In this document: positions 1 through 9,723 of the stretch, in pieces
Layout of the letters: each line of letters opens with the position of its first letter
Position numbering within the stretch: position 1 is the first letter of the stretch
Assembly (NCBI GenBank): GCA_014238965.1
Contig: JABAAC010000058.1
Span: forward strand, 1-64,000
Length of the DNA: 64,000 bases
DNA from: Phycisphaerales bacterium
GTDB lineage: Bacteria > Planctomycetota > Phycisphaerae > Phycisphaerales > SM1A02
Direction of reading: 5' to 3'
Notes under the pieces: model-generated
Seen by the model: the letters and a program-made list of their open reading frames with translations, nothing else
Told to the model about the DNA's origin: nothing
The model's database searches: none
Position numbers and translations under genes: made by a program

Positions 1-522
1 AATGTCCGTCTCCATGGCATTTACTGAACCCGCATCGGTGAGCGCGTCGGCCGTGTAGACCGCCAGCACGTCAATGACGGTTCCGGTATCGCCAGCACCA
101 TCTCGCTGCGGTGGTGATGGTGGCGCGTCGCCCGAGGCTGCACCCGAGGCTGCAGTAGTGCCAAAGCCATCGGGCGATACAACCACGCACGGGGGCTGGT
201 GAGAGCGATTGTCCAATCGCCACTGCAGCGGCGCACCAGGCGCACCTCTCAATGCAATTGTGGGCTTGCCAGGCCGAAGTACTCGCCCTGCAATATGGCC
301 ATTGTGCCGTCGAATGATCACATGGCCCCCGGACACACTTTGAAGGCTGCCTCGCACTGGGGCACCCGCTGCCAAGCCCAGCAGCGGCCCATCGGCAACA
401 TGAAATCGCCCAAGACCATCAAGCGAAATGGCTGTGACGGCCTCCATTGGGCCCTCTAAGACGAGGTGCCCGCTGCCCGATTGGGCGCATAGCAGTACGG
501 TCAGAACGGTCGCAATGGTCAC
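1..522 (-). CDS. Secreted zinc-metallopeptidase-like protein, N-terminal part (truncated by left window edge)
   Basis: Manual reverse-strand translation is open from about 552 to 1. GTG start at 522 followed by signal-peptide-like VTIATVLTVLLCAQSGSG; later VIDVLAVYTADALTDAGSVNAMETDI, resembling the start of reprolysin-like secreted metallopeptidases. Not in the ORF track because it runs off the edge. Confidence 0.55.
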   Translation of the reverse strand, partial: MTIATVLTVLLCAQSGSGHLVLEGPMEAVTAISLDGLGRFHVADGPLLGLAAGAPVRGSLQSVSGGHVIIRRHNGHIAGRVLRPGKPTIALRGAPGAPLQWRLDNRSHQPPCVVVSPDGFGTTAASGAASGDAPPSPPQRDGAGDTGTVIDVLAVYTADALTDAGSVNAMETDI

Positions 523-776
523 AGGCGAAGGATACGGTCCAGATGCGGGTTTTCAAGCCACCCTCTGGCTACGGGCCACCTTGGAAACAGAATCCCCGCG
601 TAAACCCTTAAAACAAGGGTGGTTCCGGAAAATGAGGCCTTCAAGAGCCATTCCGAGGGATCCTCTTGGACAGATGGCCCGAATCATGGAATGCTATCAG
701 TACGCCTCTTGAGGCCACCGATAGAGCTAGCGAGAGAGCCCCAGCACCTGCGGGGTATGAGATGGACACAGGGGAT

Positions 777-800
777 AAGCGGACTACGCACGCTCCGCTT
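777..800 (+). promoter_or_regulatory. Inverted repeat AAGCGGA-N10-TCCGCTT in the 5' leader of the secreted protease
   Basis: Perfect 7-bp arms, just upstream of the GGAG-like ribosome-binding region of the CDS at 837. Confidence 0.35.
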
Positions 801-836
801 AGAGAACTTTATTGCCCAGGAGAGGACACCAAAGAC

Positions 837-3242
837 ATGCGACCCACAACGCCAAGATTAACCATGACCTGCCAATTGATAGCCGCAGCCGCCCTGACTT
901 CTGGAGCAATGGCTGTTGCGCCAAGTCAAACACGCCAAATCATGCCCATTGAGGCTGTCTCGATATTGGAAGTTGATGGCCCTGACTACGACGCGCTGTG
1001 GGAAGAAGATGCCCGTCGAGACTCCAAAGACCAACCGTGGCGCTTTGCCGTGCCTCACAAAGTAGATGTCACGCCCTTCACTTCCGGCACATGGTCAATC
1101 AAAGCTGACGGACGCATGCTTTGGCAACTTCGCATCGTGGCAGATCAGGCCCTGCACATTAATCTTGGCTTCGATCAGTGGACGTTGCCTAGTTCTGCAC
1201 AAATGTGGATGACAAGTTTCGACGGCACACACGAGCGTGGCCCATGGGACGCGCAAGACAACGCCGAACATGGCGAACTCTGGTCACCATTTGTATGGGG
1301 CGATGACCTTGTACTTGAAATCGAAGTCGATGCGAACCAGTGGCAACTTGTCGAAGACAATGTCCACTTGGCATTCGTCAACGTTGGTTATCGCGGCTTT
1401 GCCCCGCGAGACATGCCGCCTCGACGTGGCTCATCTGAATCATGCAACGTTGACGTTGAGTGCCCATTGGGCGATCCATGGTGGGACGAGATCCCTTCTG
1501 TGGGCGTGTACACACTCTCGGGCTACTTGACATGCACCGGCGCCATGATCAACAACACTGCCCAGGACGAGCGAAACCTCTTTCTGACCGCCCAACACTG
1601 CGGCATCAACACCGGTAATGATCAGACTATGGTCGTGTACTGGAATCACCAGAATTCAACTTGCCGCACTGGCGGATCCAGCGGCGGCAATGGCAACGGT
1701 AATTTCAACCAATACTCAAGTGGCGCAACCTACCGCACGTCAATCAATGCGACTGACTGCTGCCTTGTCGAGATGAACAACGATCCCAACTCGAGTTGGG
1801 GCGTGACCTACTCTGGCTGGAGTCGAACTACCAACCCAACTCAGGGCGTTGGCATACACCACCCCGAGACGGCTGAGAAGCGCATCTCCTCAGTTCAGAA
1901 CATCTATACGACCAGCGGCCAAGGCGTTCAGTACTGGGGCATCAACTGGGACGAAGGGCGAACAGCTCCTGGTTCATCTGGCTCCCCCCTGTATGACGCC
2001 AACTATCGCATCATTGGTCAGCTCTACGGCGGTTGGTCGTACTGCACCAACGATGATGATGACGTCTACGGACGATCCATCTCCTACAGTTGGAACTCGC
2101 TTAAGACGTATCTCGATCCGACAAACAGCAACGCCCAATACATTGATACATTCAATCCCAACAACCCATCTGAAAATGGCGCCTGCTGCTTGTCTGGTGG
2201 CCAGTGCCTCGTTGGATCACCAGAAGCATGCGATTTGGCCAGTGGCACATTCCAAGGTGCAGGCTCGGTGTGCGGCAACGTTGATTGCGACGACACCCCA
2301 CCAGCAACGGGCGCATGCTGCGTCGGTGACAGTTGTGCAGGTGGCGTCACCTCGGCACAGTGCAGCGCAGCTGGCGGTACATTCCAAGGCGACAACTCTG
2401 ACTGCTCAAACGTTAACTGTGGCGGCGATCCCCCATCCGACGTGGAACTCAAGTCAGTCATTGCAGCGCAGGACATGGTCGCGGGTGTGGCCAACGACTG
2501 GACCGTCGACATCTATGCGGTGCTCCCTGAGAACTGGCGTGTAGACGCGGTTGCTGGCACGAATAGCCAGCCTAAGACCGTGACGTGCAGCACCAGTTTC
2601 TATCAAGACTCCTATGGCGGCCCCACGTCAGCGGATATCAATCCGGCGTTCTACGACCTGATCCCGTCACTGCGATATGACAGCCGCGTCACGATCGGCG
2701 CACTGGATAGCTCAGGTGACCCATTCGGTGACAATGCACTGCAACAAATTGGCATCAACTGGAGCACGTTTGAAGGCGGCGGGGATCTGTCCGTCGACAA
2801 CGGCACGTGGTTCATCTTGCCAACCGATGCACAAGGTGACACTCGCGAGTTCACCGCTGGCGACTGCAGCGTGCAGCACGGTGTGCTGATCGCCCGATTG
2901 ACACCTGTGGGACACAATGCCACGGTGACCTTTGATGGCCTCGTGCAAGGTCGTGACGCAGCGGGTGCTACATGGCAGGGCACTGCAACCTCAACGGCCA
3001 CATGGTCCTCTACGCAGGATTGCAACATGAACGGTGTGCCAGACAGTTGCGACATTGCCAATGGCACGTCTCAGGACAGCAATAACGACGGTGTGCCCGA
3101 TGACTGCGGATGCCCAGGCGACTATGACGGCTCAGGCAATGTCAACGTGGATGATTTGCTGACAGTGATTGCAGGATTTGGTGGTCAGTACAACGTCGAA
3201 GACCTCCTGATCGTCCTTGCCGAATTCGGCAACGACTGCTGA
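837..3242 (+). CDS. Secreted trypsin-like/lysyl-endopeptidase-like serine protease with Cys-rich GACC repeats and C-terminal dockerin-like module
   Basis: ORF 666..3242; start refined to MRPTTPRLTMTCQLIAAAALTSGAMA (signal peptide). LFLTAQHC (His), APGSSGSPLYD (Ser); NGACCLSGGQC / TGACCVGDSC repeats; DCNMNGVPDSCDIANG and CPGDYDGSGNVNVDDLLTVIAGFG tail. Confidence 0.85.
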   Translation: MRPTTPRLTMTCQLIAAAALTSGAMAVAPSQTRQIMPIEAVSILEVDGPDYDALWEEDARRDSKDQPWRFAVPHKVDVTPFTSGTWSIKADGRMLWQLRIVADQALHINLGFDQWTLPSSAQMWMTSFDGTHERGPWDAQDNAEHGELWSPFVWGDDLVLEIEVDANQWQLVEDNVHLAFVNVGYRGFAPRDMPPRRGSSESCNVDVECPLGDPWWDEIPSVGVYTLSGYLTCTGAMINNTAQDERNLFLTAQHCGINTGNDQTMVVYWNHQNSTCRTGGSSGGNGNGNFNQYSSGATYRTSINATDCCLVEMNNDPNSSWGVTYSGWSRTTNPTQGVGIHHPETAEKRISSVQNIYTTSGQGVQYWGINWDEGRTAPGSSGSPLYDANYRIIGQLYGGWSYCTNDDDDVYGRSISYSWNSLKTYLDPTNSNAQYIDTFNPNNPSENGACCLSGGQCLVGSPEACDLASGTFQGAGSVCGNVDCDDTPPATGACCVGDSCAGGVTSAQCSAAGGTFQGDNSDCSNVNCGGDPPSDVELKSVIAAQDMVAGVANDWTVDIYAVLPENWRVDAVAGTNSQPKTVTCSTSFYQDSYGGPTSADINPAFYDLIPSLRYDSRVTIGALDSSGDPFGDNALQQIGINWSTFEGGGDLSVDNGTWFILPTDAQGDTREFTAGDCSVQHGVLIARLTPVGHNATVTFDGLVQGRDAAGATWQGTATSTATWSSTQDCNMNGVPDSCDIANGTSQDSNNDGVPDDCGCPGDYDGSGNVNVDDLLTVIAGFGGQYNVEDLLIVLAEFGNDC

Positions 3243-3275
3243 GAAGTTCTTATCCAGTACAACTTGCGTTGAACG

Positions 3276-3313
3276 CAGGCGTCGTCGGTTCTAACCGGCG
3301 ACGCCTGTTTCTT
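3276..3313 (+). terminator. Intrinsic terminator-like hairpin
   Basis: CAGGCGTCGtCGG-ttctaa-CCGgCGACGCCTG followed by TTTCTT, between convergent genes. Confidence 0.75.
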
Positions 3314-3345
3314 AGAGCATCGACAGCGCGCAACGTACTGCTGGT

Positions 3346-6300
3346 CTACTGCTGTGGACCACAACCCCCACCACCGGGCGTCTCGATGATGATGCGATCA
3401 CCAATGTGTGCATCAAGCACAAACCGAGCGGGCAGCTGTTCCACCGAGCCGTCAGTGTGCACAACGCGCTGCGCACCGGGTCGCCCTTGGCAGCCACCAT
3501 CCAGCCCAGGGGGCGAAACGCTTCGGCGACCCGACAGCAAGCTCACTTGCATGGGTTGCAAGCATTCAAGCTCGCGAATGACGCCGTCGCCACCTATGTG
3601 CGAACCGCGTCCGCCCGATGCGACCCGCCGCTCCAGCCGCCACAGCCGCACCGCGAAGCGACGCTCCAGCACCTCCGGATCGGTCAATCGCGAATTGGTC
3701 ATGTGGCCCTGCACGCAGTGCGCGCCATCGAATGCAGGACCCGCGCCTGTGCCGCCACACACCGTTTCATAGTGCTGTACGGTGTCGTCACCGAAAGCAA
3801 GGTTGTTCATGGTGCCCTGGCTTGCACTCTGCACACTGCAAGCAGAGAGCAACGCATCGACCACGAGTTGGCTCGTTTCAACATTGCCGCCAGCAACAGC
3901 TGCACCCGCTCTAGGGGAGAGGATAGAACCCTCCGGCAGTGTCAGTTGCACCGGCCGCAGGCACCCGTCGTTCAGTGGAATGGATTCGTTGACAAGGCAT
4001 CGAAGGACGTACAGCAGTGCCGCTCTCGTCACTGCTGGAGGCGCATTGCCGTTACCAGTGGATTGCGGCGTGGTGCCTGTGAAATCGACAATGAGATCGG
4101 TGCCCTCAGGCTGCACGCGGACGACGATCGCCCCGCCGGCATCAAGCTGCATGCAGGCCTTGCCCCCATGCAGTGTGCCTATGCAGCGACGAACAAGCGC
4201 CTCACCTTGGTCAAGCACACCTGCTACCAATGTACCGAACGTCGTGGTTCCAATCGCTTGAGCAACATCCTTCACCGCAGAACGGCCGCGTTGGTTGGCG
4301 GCGAGTTGCGCTCGAAGATCGTCAAGCACGCGATCGGGCGCTCGACATGGCCACTGCCCTGCACCAAGGATGTCGCGGAACCCTTGTTCGTCGAGCACAC
4401 CGTTGCGAACAAGTTGGAATGCGTCGATCACGACGCCTTCCTCCTCAAGCGTTGTGGCGTTTGGCGGCATCGACCCCGGCGTCGTCCCGCCAATGTCGCT
4501 GTGATGGCCGCGGCTGGCAATCATGGCGATGCGCTCACCCTGATCGTCGTACACAGCCGTCACGACGGTCAAGTCTGGCAGGTGCGTGCCACCGCGGAAG
4601 GGATCGTTGAGCACAAGGGCATCACCGGGCCCGGTCGCTTCCGGGCAAGCATCGAGCACGTGGCGAACGCTTGCCCCCATCGACCCAAGATGCACTGGCA
4701 TGTGTGGGCCGTTTGCAATGAGATCGCCCTCAGGGGTGAAGATGGCGCAGGAATAGTCGAGTCGCTCGCGAATGTTCACGGAGCGAGCCGTGAATCGAAG
4801 AAGGGCCCCCATCTCTTCGGCAATGGCCTGCATGCGATGCGATAGCAGCGTGACACGTGTTCCATCATCGCCACCGACCTGCGTGGGCATTGCTGCAACA
4901 CGATCGATCTGCAATGTTCCGTCTTCGAGCACCGTGCCCTGCCAACCAGCGTCAATGTGCACGGTTGAACCTGACTCGATGATGACCTGTGGTCCATCGA
5001 TGGGGGTTTCATGGGCCGCCCTGACTTGTCCGTTGGTCACATACGAAGGAACTTCGGTGGCGGGCTCTACCTCTTCAACTTGCACCGCAGTGATGACTGG
5101 CTCCGTGTCACCAGGATCCCACCCGAACCGCTGTAGGCAAGCTGTTCGAAAGGCATCGTGTGCTGCCTCTGGCGTACTGAGCAGCGATGCGGGCAACATG
5201 ACGCTTCGGTCCCAATCGGGCACCGCCACGTGAATGTGCACAGAGGAATCTGACGACAGGGCGCCCGACACCTTTTCCCACGCCGCTGGATCGTGCAAAG
5301 GAATGCGCACCGACACCCGCCGCAAGCTGCGCCCGCGAGCAAGCCCGATACCCCATGCAGAAAGCACACCACCCAGCGGATGGGTGAGCACCTGAGAAAT
5401 GCCAAGCGCGTCAGCTAGTGGACACGCCAGCAGACCCCCTGCTCCACCAAATGCCACCAACGCAGCATGATCAATTGAACGACCTTGAGCAGTTGAAATT
5501 CGACGCACCGCGGCGGCCATAGCCTCAACGGCTATATCACAGCACCGCTGCGCAAGCATCTCAATAGAGTCCATCGCAGCGCCTACCTGCGACATGGCAT
5601 TATGCACCTGCTCAAGCGCATGCCGCGATGCGAATACATCAGCACCCGCACAACGATTGGTCCCGAATACTTTGGGAAGTGCGTGTGCAGGCAATCGACC
5701 AAGGATGATCAGACAATCAGTGATCGTTGCGGGCCCACCATGCCCGTAGCATGCTGGGCCAGGATGAGCCCCGGCACTATCAGGCCCTACTTTCAATCGA
5801 ATGCCATCGAACATGCAGATAGACCCGCCGCCTGCTGCAATGGTCTCGACGCCAAGTGCCGGCACGGCAATGCGCAACCCACTGATGGTCGTGTCATCGC
5901 GTCGCTCCAGCGTGCCGTCCCACCAAGCTACATCCGTCGAGGTGCCACCCATATCCAAGGTCACAGCACACTCCACGCCCGCAGCCTCTGCCACTGCCGC
6001 GGCGCCAACAACGCCTCCGGCGGGTCCCGACAACACCGCTTGCGCTCCACGCATTGCTGCAGCATCGATCAGCCCGCCGGCACTGTGCATGCACCGCAAT
6101 GGAACATCTCCGAGATAACCAATCAAACTGCTCAAGCTTCGCTGCAATACGGGTGTCACCGATGCATCAACTGTCAATGTCTGCATGCGTGGCACAAGTT
6201 GTTCGATAGGCAAGTCGCTGCTGCACGAGATGGCATCATCTTGAAAGCCTGCTGCCCGCGCCGCCGCTACAACCAACTGCTCGTGTGCAGGGTGCTGCCA

Positions 6301-6774
6301 ACCGTGCAACAAGCAAATTGCCACAGCTTCGCAGCCTTGCTCGCGTGCACGTTGTAGATCATTTTCCACAGCATTCATGTCTAAAGGCAACAGGACTTCG
6401 CCGTCAACGGAAACCCGCTCGGATGCTTCAATACAGAGGGCATGCAATGGCTCTGGCCGATGAATGGCCAACGAAAAAAGTTCTGGCCGTGTTTGGTCGC
6501 CGATCCATGCCAAGTCGCCAAGCCCCTTGGTCATGACCAGAGCAGTTGCCGCGCCGCGGCGTGTCAGCAGCGCATTGGTCGCGACAGTTGTGCCAAGATG
6601 GACGACTTCAGGCTGCTCGCGGAGCGTATGGACGAGTTCCTTGATGCCCGCGACAACTGCGTCGTCATTTCGGTCTGGATCGCCTGAGAGCACTTTGCGC
6701 ACATGCAGGTGCCCCTGCGCATCAATCGCGACAAGATCGGTAAATGTGCCGCCGCGATCAACAAAAATACGCAT
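3346..6774 (-). CDS. 5-oxoprolinase / hydantoinase A-B fusion
   Basis: MRIFVDRGGTFTDLVAI...TTVATNALLTRRGA (HyuA) fused to ...RMQAIAEEMGALLRFTARSVNIRERLDYSCAIF... (HyuB); 1142 aa. Confidence 0.93.
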   Translation of the reverse strand: MRIFVDRGGTFTDLVAIDAQGHLHVRKVLSGDPDRNDDAVVAGIKELVHTLREQPEVVHLGTTVATNALLTRRGAATALVMTKGLGDLAWIGDQTRPELFSLAIHRPEPLHALCIEASERVSVDGEVLLPLDMNAVENDLQRAREQGCEAVAICLLHGWQHPAHEQLVVAAARAAGFQDDAISCSSDLPIEQLVPRMQTLTVDASVTPVLQRSLSSLIGYLGDVPLRCMHSAGGLIDAAAMRGAQAVLSGPAGGVVGAAAVAEAAGVECAVTLDMGGTSTDVAWWDGTLERRDDTTISGLRIAVPALGVETIAAGGGSICMFDGIRLKVGPDSAGAHPGPACYGHGGPATITDCLIILGRLPAHALPKVFGTNRCAGADVFASRHALEQVHNAMSQVGAAMDSIEMLAQRCCDIAVEAMAAAVRRISTAQGRSIDHAALVAFGGAGGLLACPLADALGISQVLTHPLGGVLSAWGIGLARGRSLRRVSVRIPLHDPAAWEKVSGALSSDSSVHIHVAVPDWDRSVMLPASLLSTPEAAHDAFRTACLQRFGWDPGDTEPVITAVQVEEVEPATEVPSYVTNGQVRAAHETPIDGPQVIIESGSTVHIDAGWQGTVLEDGTLQIDRVAAMPTQVGGDDGTRVTLLSHRMQAIAEEMGALLRFTARSVNIRERLDYSCAIFTPEGDLIANGPHMPVHLGSMGASVRHVLDACPEATGPGDALVLNDPFRGGTHLPDLTVVTAVYDDQGERIAMIASRGHHSDIGGTTPGSMPPNATTLEEEGVVIDAFQLVRNGVLDEQGFRDILGAGQWPCRAPDRVLDDLRAQLAANQRGRSAVKDVAQAIGTTTFGTLVAGVLDQGEALVRRCIGTLHGGKACMQLDAGGAIVVRVQPEGTDLIVDFTGTTPQSTGNGNAPPAVTRAALLYVLRCLVNESIPLNDGCLRPVQLTLPEGSILSPRAGAAVAGGNVETSQLVVDALLSACSVQSASQGTMNNLAFGDDTVQHYETVCGGTGAGPAFDGAHCVQGHMTNSRLTDPEVLERRFAVRLWRLERRVASGGRGSHIGGDGVIRELECLQPMQVSLLSGRRSVSPPGLDGGCQGRPGAQRVVHTDGSVEQLPARFVLDAHIGDRIIIETPGGGGCGPQQ

Positions 6775-6780
6775 GTGTGA

Positions 6781-7485
6781 TCAGTGCTTGTGTGGCTGCT
6801 GCAAAGCAGTTTCGACTACAGGGCCAATCGTTTTGGCCACGCCCATAATGCCTGAGATCATCATTTGCGCCGCTATGCACACCAACAAAAAGCCCATGAT
6901 TCGTGTCAGGGCGTTCATGCCCGTTGTACCCAGCACTCTGAGCACCACGCTAGATGATCGTAGGCACAACCAGCTCACGACCATCGCTACAAGCACCGCC
7001 AAGCCAAGCGAGAGCCATCCCTCCCATATCTGGACACCCTCCTTGGCTAAGTGCTGCACACTTGTTGGATCAGTGAGTTTCGACCCCTGGGCAATGACTA
7101 CTGCAATGGCCCCGGGACCCGCAATCAAGGGAAGAGCCAAGGGGCAAAAGGAGATGTCCTCGGATGCCTTGGATTCCTTCTCTTCCGTAGCCGTGTGCTT
7201 GCGTTTTTCCTTGGGGTGCAACAGCCCCCAGCCAACGTACCCAACGACAAGCCCGCCACCAAGATTCACTGCATCGAGCGTGATGCCAAAGAACTCCAGA
7301 ATGTACGTACCCCCAAACAAGAACGCCAAAAGCAAAATGAGGGCATACACATTCCCCATCAACGCTTGCTTGCGACGAGTGGCCTTGTCATCCCCTTCGG
7401 TGATGCTGAGGAAGATCCCAACATTGCCAAATGGATCTGTAATAACAAAGAGCGATACAAAGGCGCCAATAAACAATTCAACCAT
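6781..7485 (-). CDS. MarC family integral membrane protein
   Basis: Multi-TM; MVELFIGAFVSLFVITDPFGNVGIFLSIT...FCPLALPLIAGPGAIAVVI is typical of MarC. Confidence 0.85.
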   Translation of the reverse strand: MVELFIGAFVSLFVITDPFGNVGIFLSITEGDDKATRRKQALMGNVYALILLLAFLFGGTYILEFFGITLDAVNLGGGLVVGYVGWGLLHPKEKRKHTATEEKESKASEDISFCPLALPLIAGPGAIAVVIAQGSKLTDPTSVQHLAKEGVQIWEGWLSLGLAVLVAMVVSWLCLRSSSVVLRVLGTTGMNALTRIMGFLLVCIAAQMMISGIMGVAKTIGPVVETALQQPHKH

Positions 7486-7531
7486 AGGGGAACGATAGTC
7501 GAAAACGCAGGCTGGGCCCGCGTGGGCCTAC

Positions 7532-8149
7532 TCAACCCTTAGGGAGGACCGGCACGGAGGATGGCTTGCGCATCGCTATGCGTTCCACCGCTTGCTGCAA
7601 CTTCACAAACCCATCGTTCTCTTGTGCCTTTGACCTATCCGAACTAGGAAAGAGAACGGGTCCCTTGTGCGCGTGCACCATACGACGCGATGAATCCAAT
7701 ACCACGGTGACGCTCGTGGCCGACAATCCGCTTGGCGCACCGACCAATCGCTTCAACTCGGACCAATCAGTATCGATCGCGACGGGACCATTGAAGCCCA
7801 GTGCCTTGGCATCCGCGGCGATGGTCTCTGGGGCAATTGGGCGTGGCGGCTTGGGGTGAAACACCGCAACAAATTGAATACCACGTGATGCGTAATCCTT
7901 GCGCAACTGCTCTAGCGCAGGCAAACTCTGTCGACACCACGGACATTCAATGGTCCACCAGCGATAGACGATGCCCCGTGGTGGTGGCGCATCAGCATCA
8001 CTATGCATCGGCGTTGCCCAACCATCAAACTGTGGTACAGGCCGCACGGTATTGATCGACTTTGCTAACGATGGAGGCAATGACACCGGTGGAGCACTAG
8101 GCGGCGACTGTGAAAGACTCACTGCCACGGCAAACGCTGCAGCAATCAC
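7532..8149 (-). CDS. TlpA/thioredoxin-like secreted redoxin
   Basis: Signal peptide then WWTIECPWCRQSLPALEQLRKDY (CxxC motif). Confidence 0.75.
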   Translation of the reverse strand: MIAAAFAVAVSLSQSPPSAPPVSLPPSLAKSINTVRPVPQFDGWATPMHSDADAPPPRGIVYRWWTIECPWCRQSLPALEQLRKDYASRGIQFVAVFHPKPPRPIAPETIAADAKALGFNGPVAIDTDWSELKRLVGAPSGLSATSVTVVLDSSRRMVHAHKGPVLFPSSDRSKAQENDGFVKLQQAVERIAMRKPSSVPVLPKG

Positions 8150-9078
8150 GAGCCGCCTTCTTTCCCCTTGTCAGCATCTTCGCCTTGCCCCTTCTTCGCA
8201 TCTTTGGTGTCTTTCTTATCTGAGCCATCACCGAGCAAGCCCGTGAGTTGACCACTAATCGCTCCCCCAATGCCCCCGCCAATATCCTTGATGCCTTGCG
8301 TCGCTTTCCCAAGCCCCTGGTTTAGCGTCTCATTCACATTGAGCAGTACCTTCCCCACACCCAATTGTCGCAAGCCAGGCACCGATTCCATCGCGGTTGC
8401 CAATGAGCCCACGGCTGCGCCGCTAAGGCCTTTCACGGGATGATCAACGATGTGCTGCATCACAATCGACAAAGCCAGCGAAATCACCTGGCCAGCCACA
8501 TCGCCGTCTTCCGTGTTTGTGCCAACGTTTTTCATGACGAAACTTGGAATCGTTGCATCAAGTTTGCCACCGGCAAGGTTCACAATGGAACCGCTGGCGG
8601 TAAGCGTTATGTTCGTGATCTCCAGTTCGCCAATGCTCAAGTGCACCGGCTCGTCTTCCTCGTCGTCCTCGCCAGCTCCTTCTGTTGCCTTTGTCACATG
8701 ATCGACGATCACGGTTGCGTTGAGCCGGTCATCGATTTGCTCAAGATCCAGCGTCAATCCATCAATTTTGACCGTTGGGATATTGATTTTTCTTGAGAGC
8801 AAGGTGCCCACTGATGCAGCGATGTCTGCCCGATCGAGGTGCACAAATTCCGTTCTCTTAAAGCCAGGCGGGTTAGCAATGACCAGCCCCTCGACCGAGG
8901 TTTTCGAGCTGAACAAACCCAGACGAATGGATGACACATCGGTCTTCACCCCCAAGATGGCAGTTCCTTCACTGCGAAGCAGTGAGGCAGCAATCGCATC
9001 GACTGCCATGTATGCCCCGAGCAGTAACACCACAATGCCCACGATGATGCCTGCGATGATCTTTTTGGTACGACTCAT
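8146..9078 (-). CDS. AsmA-like membrane-anchored protein, function unknown
   Basis: N-terminal TM (KKIIAGIIVGIVVLLLGAY) plus beta-rich AsmA-like region; ATGA overlap with the downstream redoxin. Confidence 0.55.
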   Translation of the reverse strand: MSRTKKIIAGIIVGIVVLLLGAYMAVDAIAASLLRSEGTAILGVKTDVSSIRLGLFSSKTSVEGLVIANPPGFKRTEFVHLDRADIAASVGTLLSRKINIPTVKIDGLTLDLEQIDDRLNATVIVDHVTKATEGAGEDDEEDEPVHLSIGELEITNITLTASGSIVNLAGGKLDATIPSFVMKNVGTNTEDGDVAGQVISLALSIVMQHIVDHPVKGLSGAAVGSLATAMESVPGLRQLGVGKVLLNVNETLNQGLGKATQGIKDIGGGIGGAISGQLTGLLGDGSDKKDTKDAKKGQGEDADKGKEGGS

Positions 9079-9147
9079 AGAGCTGTTGTTCCTTCTGAAG
9101 TGAGCAGTGTACGCGGAGAGTGATCACCAGTGACGGTTCGTTCATGA

Positions 9148-9590
9148 GTGGCGCGGCACGACAGTGCGATGATTGGTTGCCTTAGCGGCGGGAATTGGTT
9201 GCCTGAGTGGACAATGATCCTTGTGGCATCAGCAACTGTACTACTGGCCATAGGCGGCGCAGAACGCCTTCGGTGGCGGATCGTGCCAGTGCCAGCGGTG
9301 GATGTTCCTAGTGCCGCATGGACCCTTGTCAATGACGTCTCCGACAATGGCATGCTGACTGACCGAAGCGGCGCGTCGTCGAGCGCCGTGGGCTGGCACG
9401 CATTCACCTGGACCCTTGAGGGTGGCACCCATCAATGTAAGGATGGCGCTGTAAATGTCGGCGATCTCTTACTGCTCATCGAAGGCTGGGGCCCTATGGC
9501 GAGTCGTGCTTCGACGATCTTGACGCAAGTGGAACCATCGGCGTTGATGACCTGTTGAGCGTCTTAGCCCACTACGAGACCACAGGATGA
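9148..9590 (+). pseudogene. Dockerin-like ORF disrupted by a single-base frameshift
   Basis: ORF 9148..9558 ends DGAVNVGDLLLLIEGWGP|MASR...; a -1 shift at about 9492 continues as YGESCFDDLDASGTIGVDDLLSVLAHYETTG*, a second dockerin-like repeat. Confidence 0.6.
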
Positions 9591-9642
9591 GGCCTCGCCT
9601 TGACCGGCTCACCCTACCTGCTAAACTGCCGCGTTCCCAATT

Positions 9643-9716
9643 GGGGCGGTAGCTCAATTGGTTAGAGTACCGGCCTGTCGAGCCGGTGGTTGCGGGTTCG
9701 AGTCCCGTCCGCCTCG
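9643..9716 (+). tRNA. tRNA-Asp (GTC anticodon)
   Basis: GGGGCGG acceptor / CCGCCTC, D-arm GCTC..GAGT, anticodon stem CCGGC-CTGTCGA-GCCGG, T-arm GCGGG-TTCGAGT-CCCGT; discriminator G; CCA not encoded. Confidence 0.96.
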
Positions 9717-9723
9717 TTCACTT

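Noticed and set aside
21-245. ORF with HHHHRSEM stretch (His-rich)
   Set aside because: Out of frame with the open minus-strand CDS at 1-522, which has a signal peptide and metallopeptidase-like sequence
1849-2544. 231-aa ORF in a second frame of the secreted protease
   Set aside because: Alternative frame of a well-supported protein; Thr/Ser/Ala-rich nonsense sequence
3406-4845. 479-aa plus-strand ORF
   Set aside because: Fully antisense to the strongly supported 5-oxoprolinase; composition is typical of a GC-rich shadow ORF, no recognisable domain
6464-7498. 344-aa plus-strand ORF across the 5-oxoprolinase/marC junction
   Set aside because: Antisense to two supported genes; low-complexity translation, no motif
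9173-9203. Direct repeat ATTGGTTGCCT (two copies) near the decayed dockerin ORF
   Set aside because: Short (11 bp) with no mobile-element content between the copies; probably chance or local duplication
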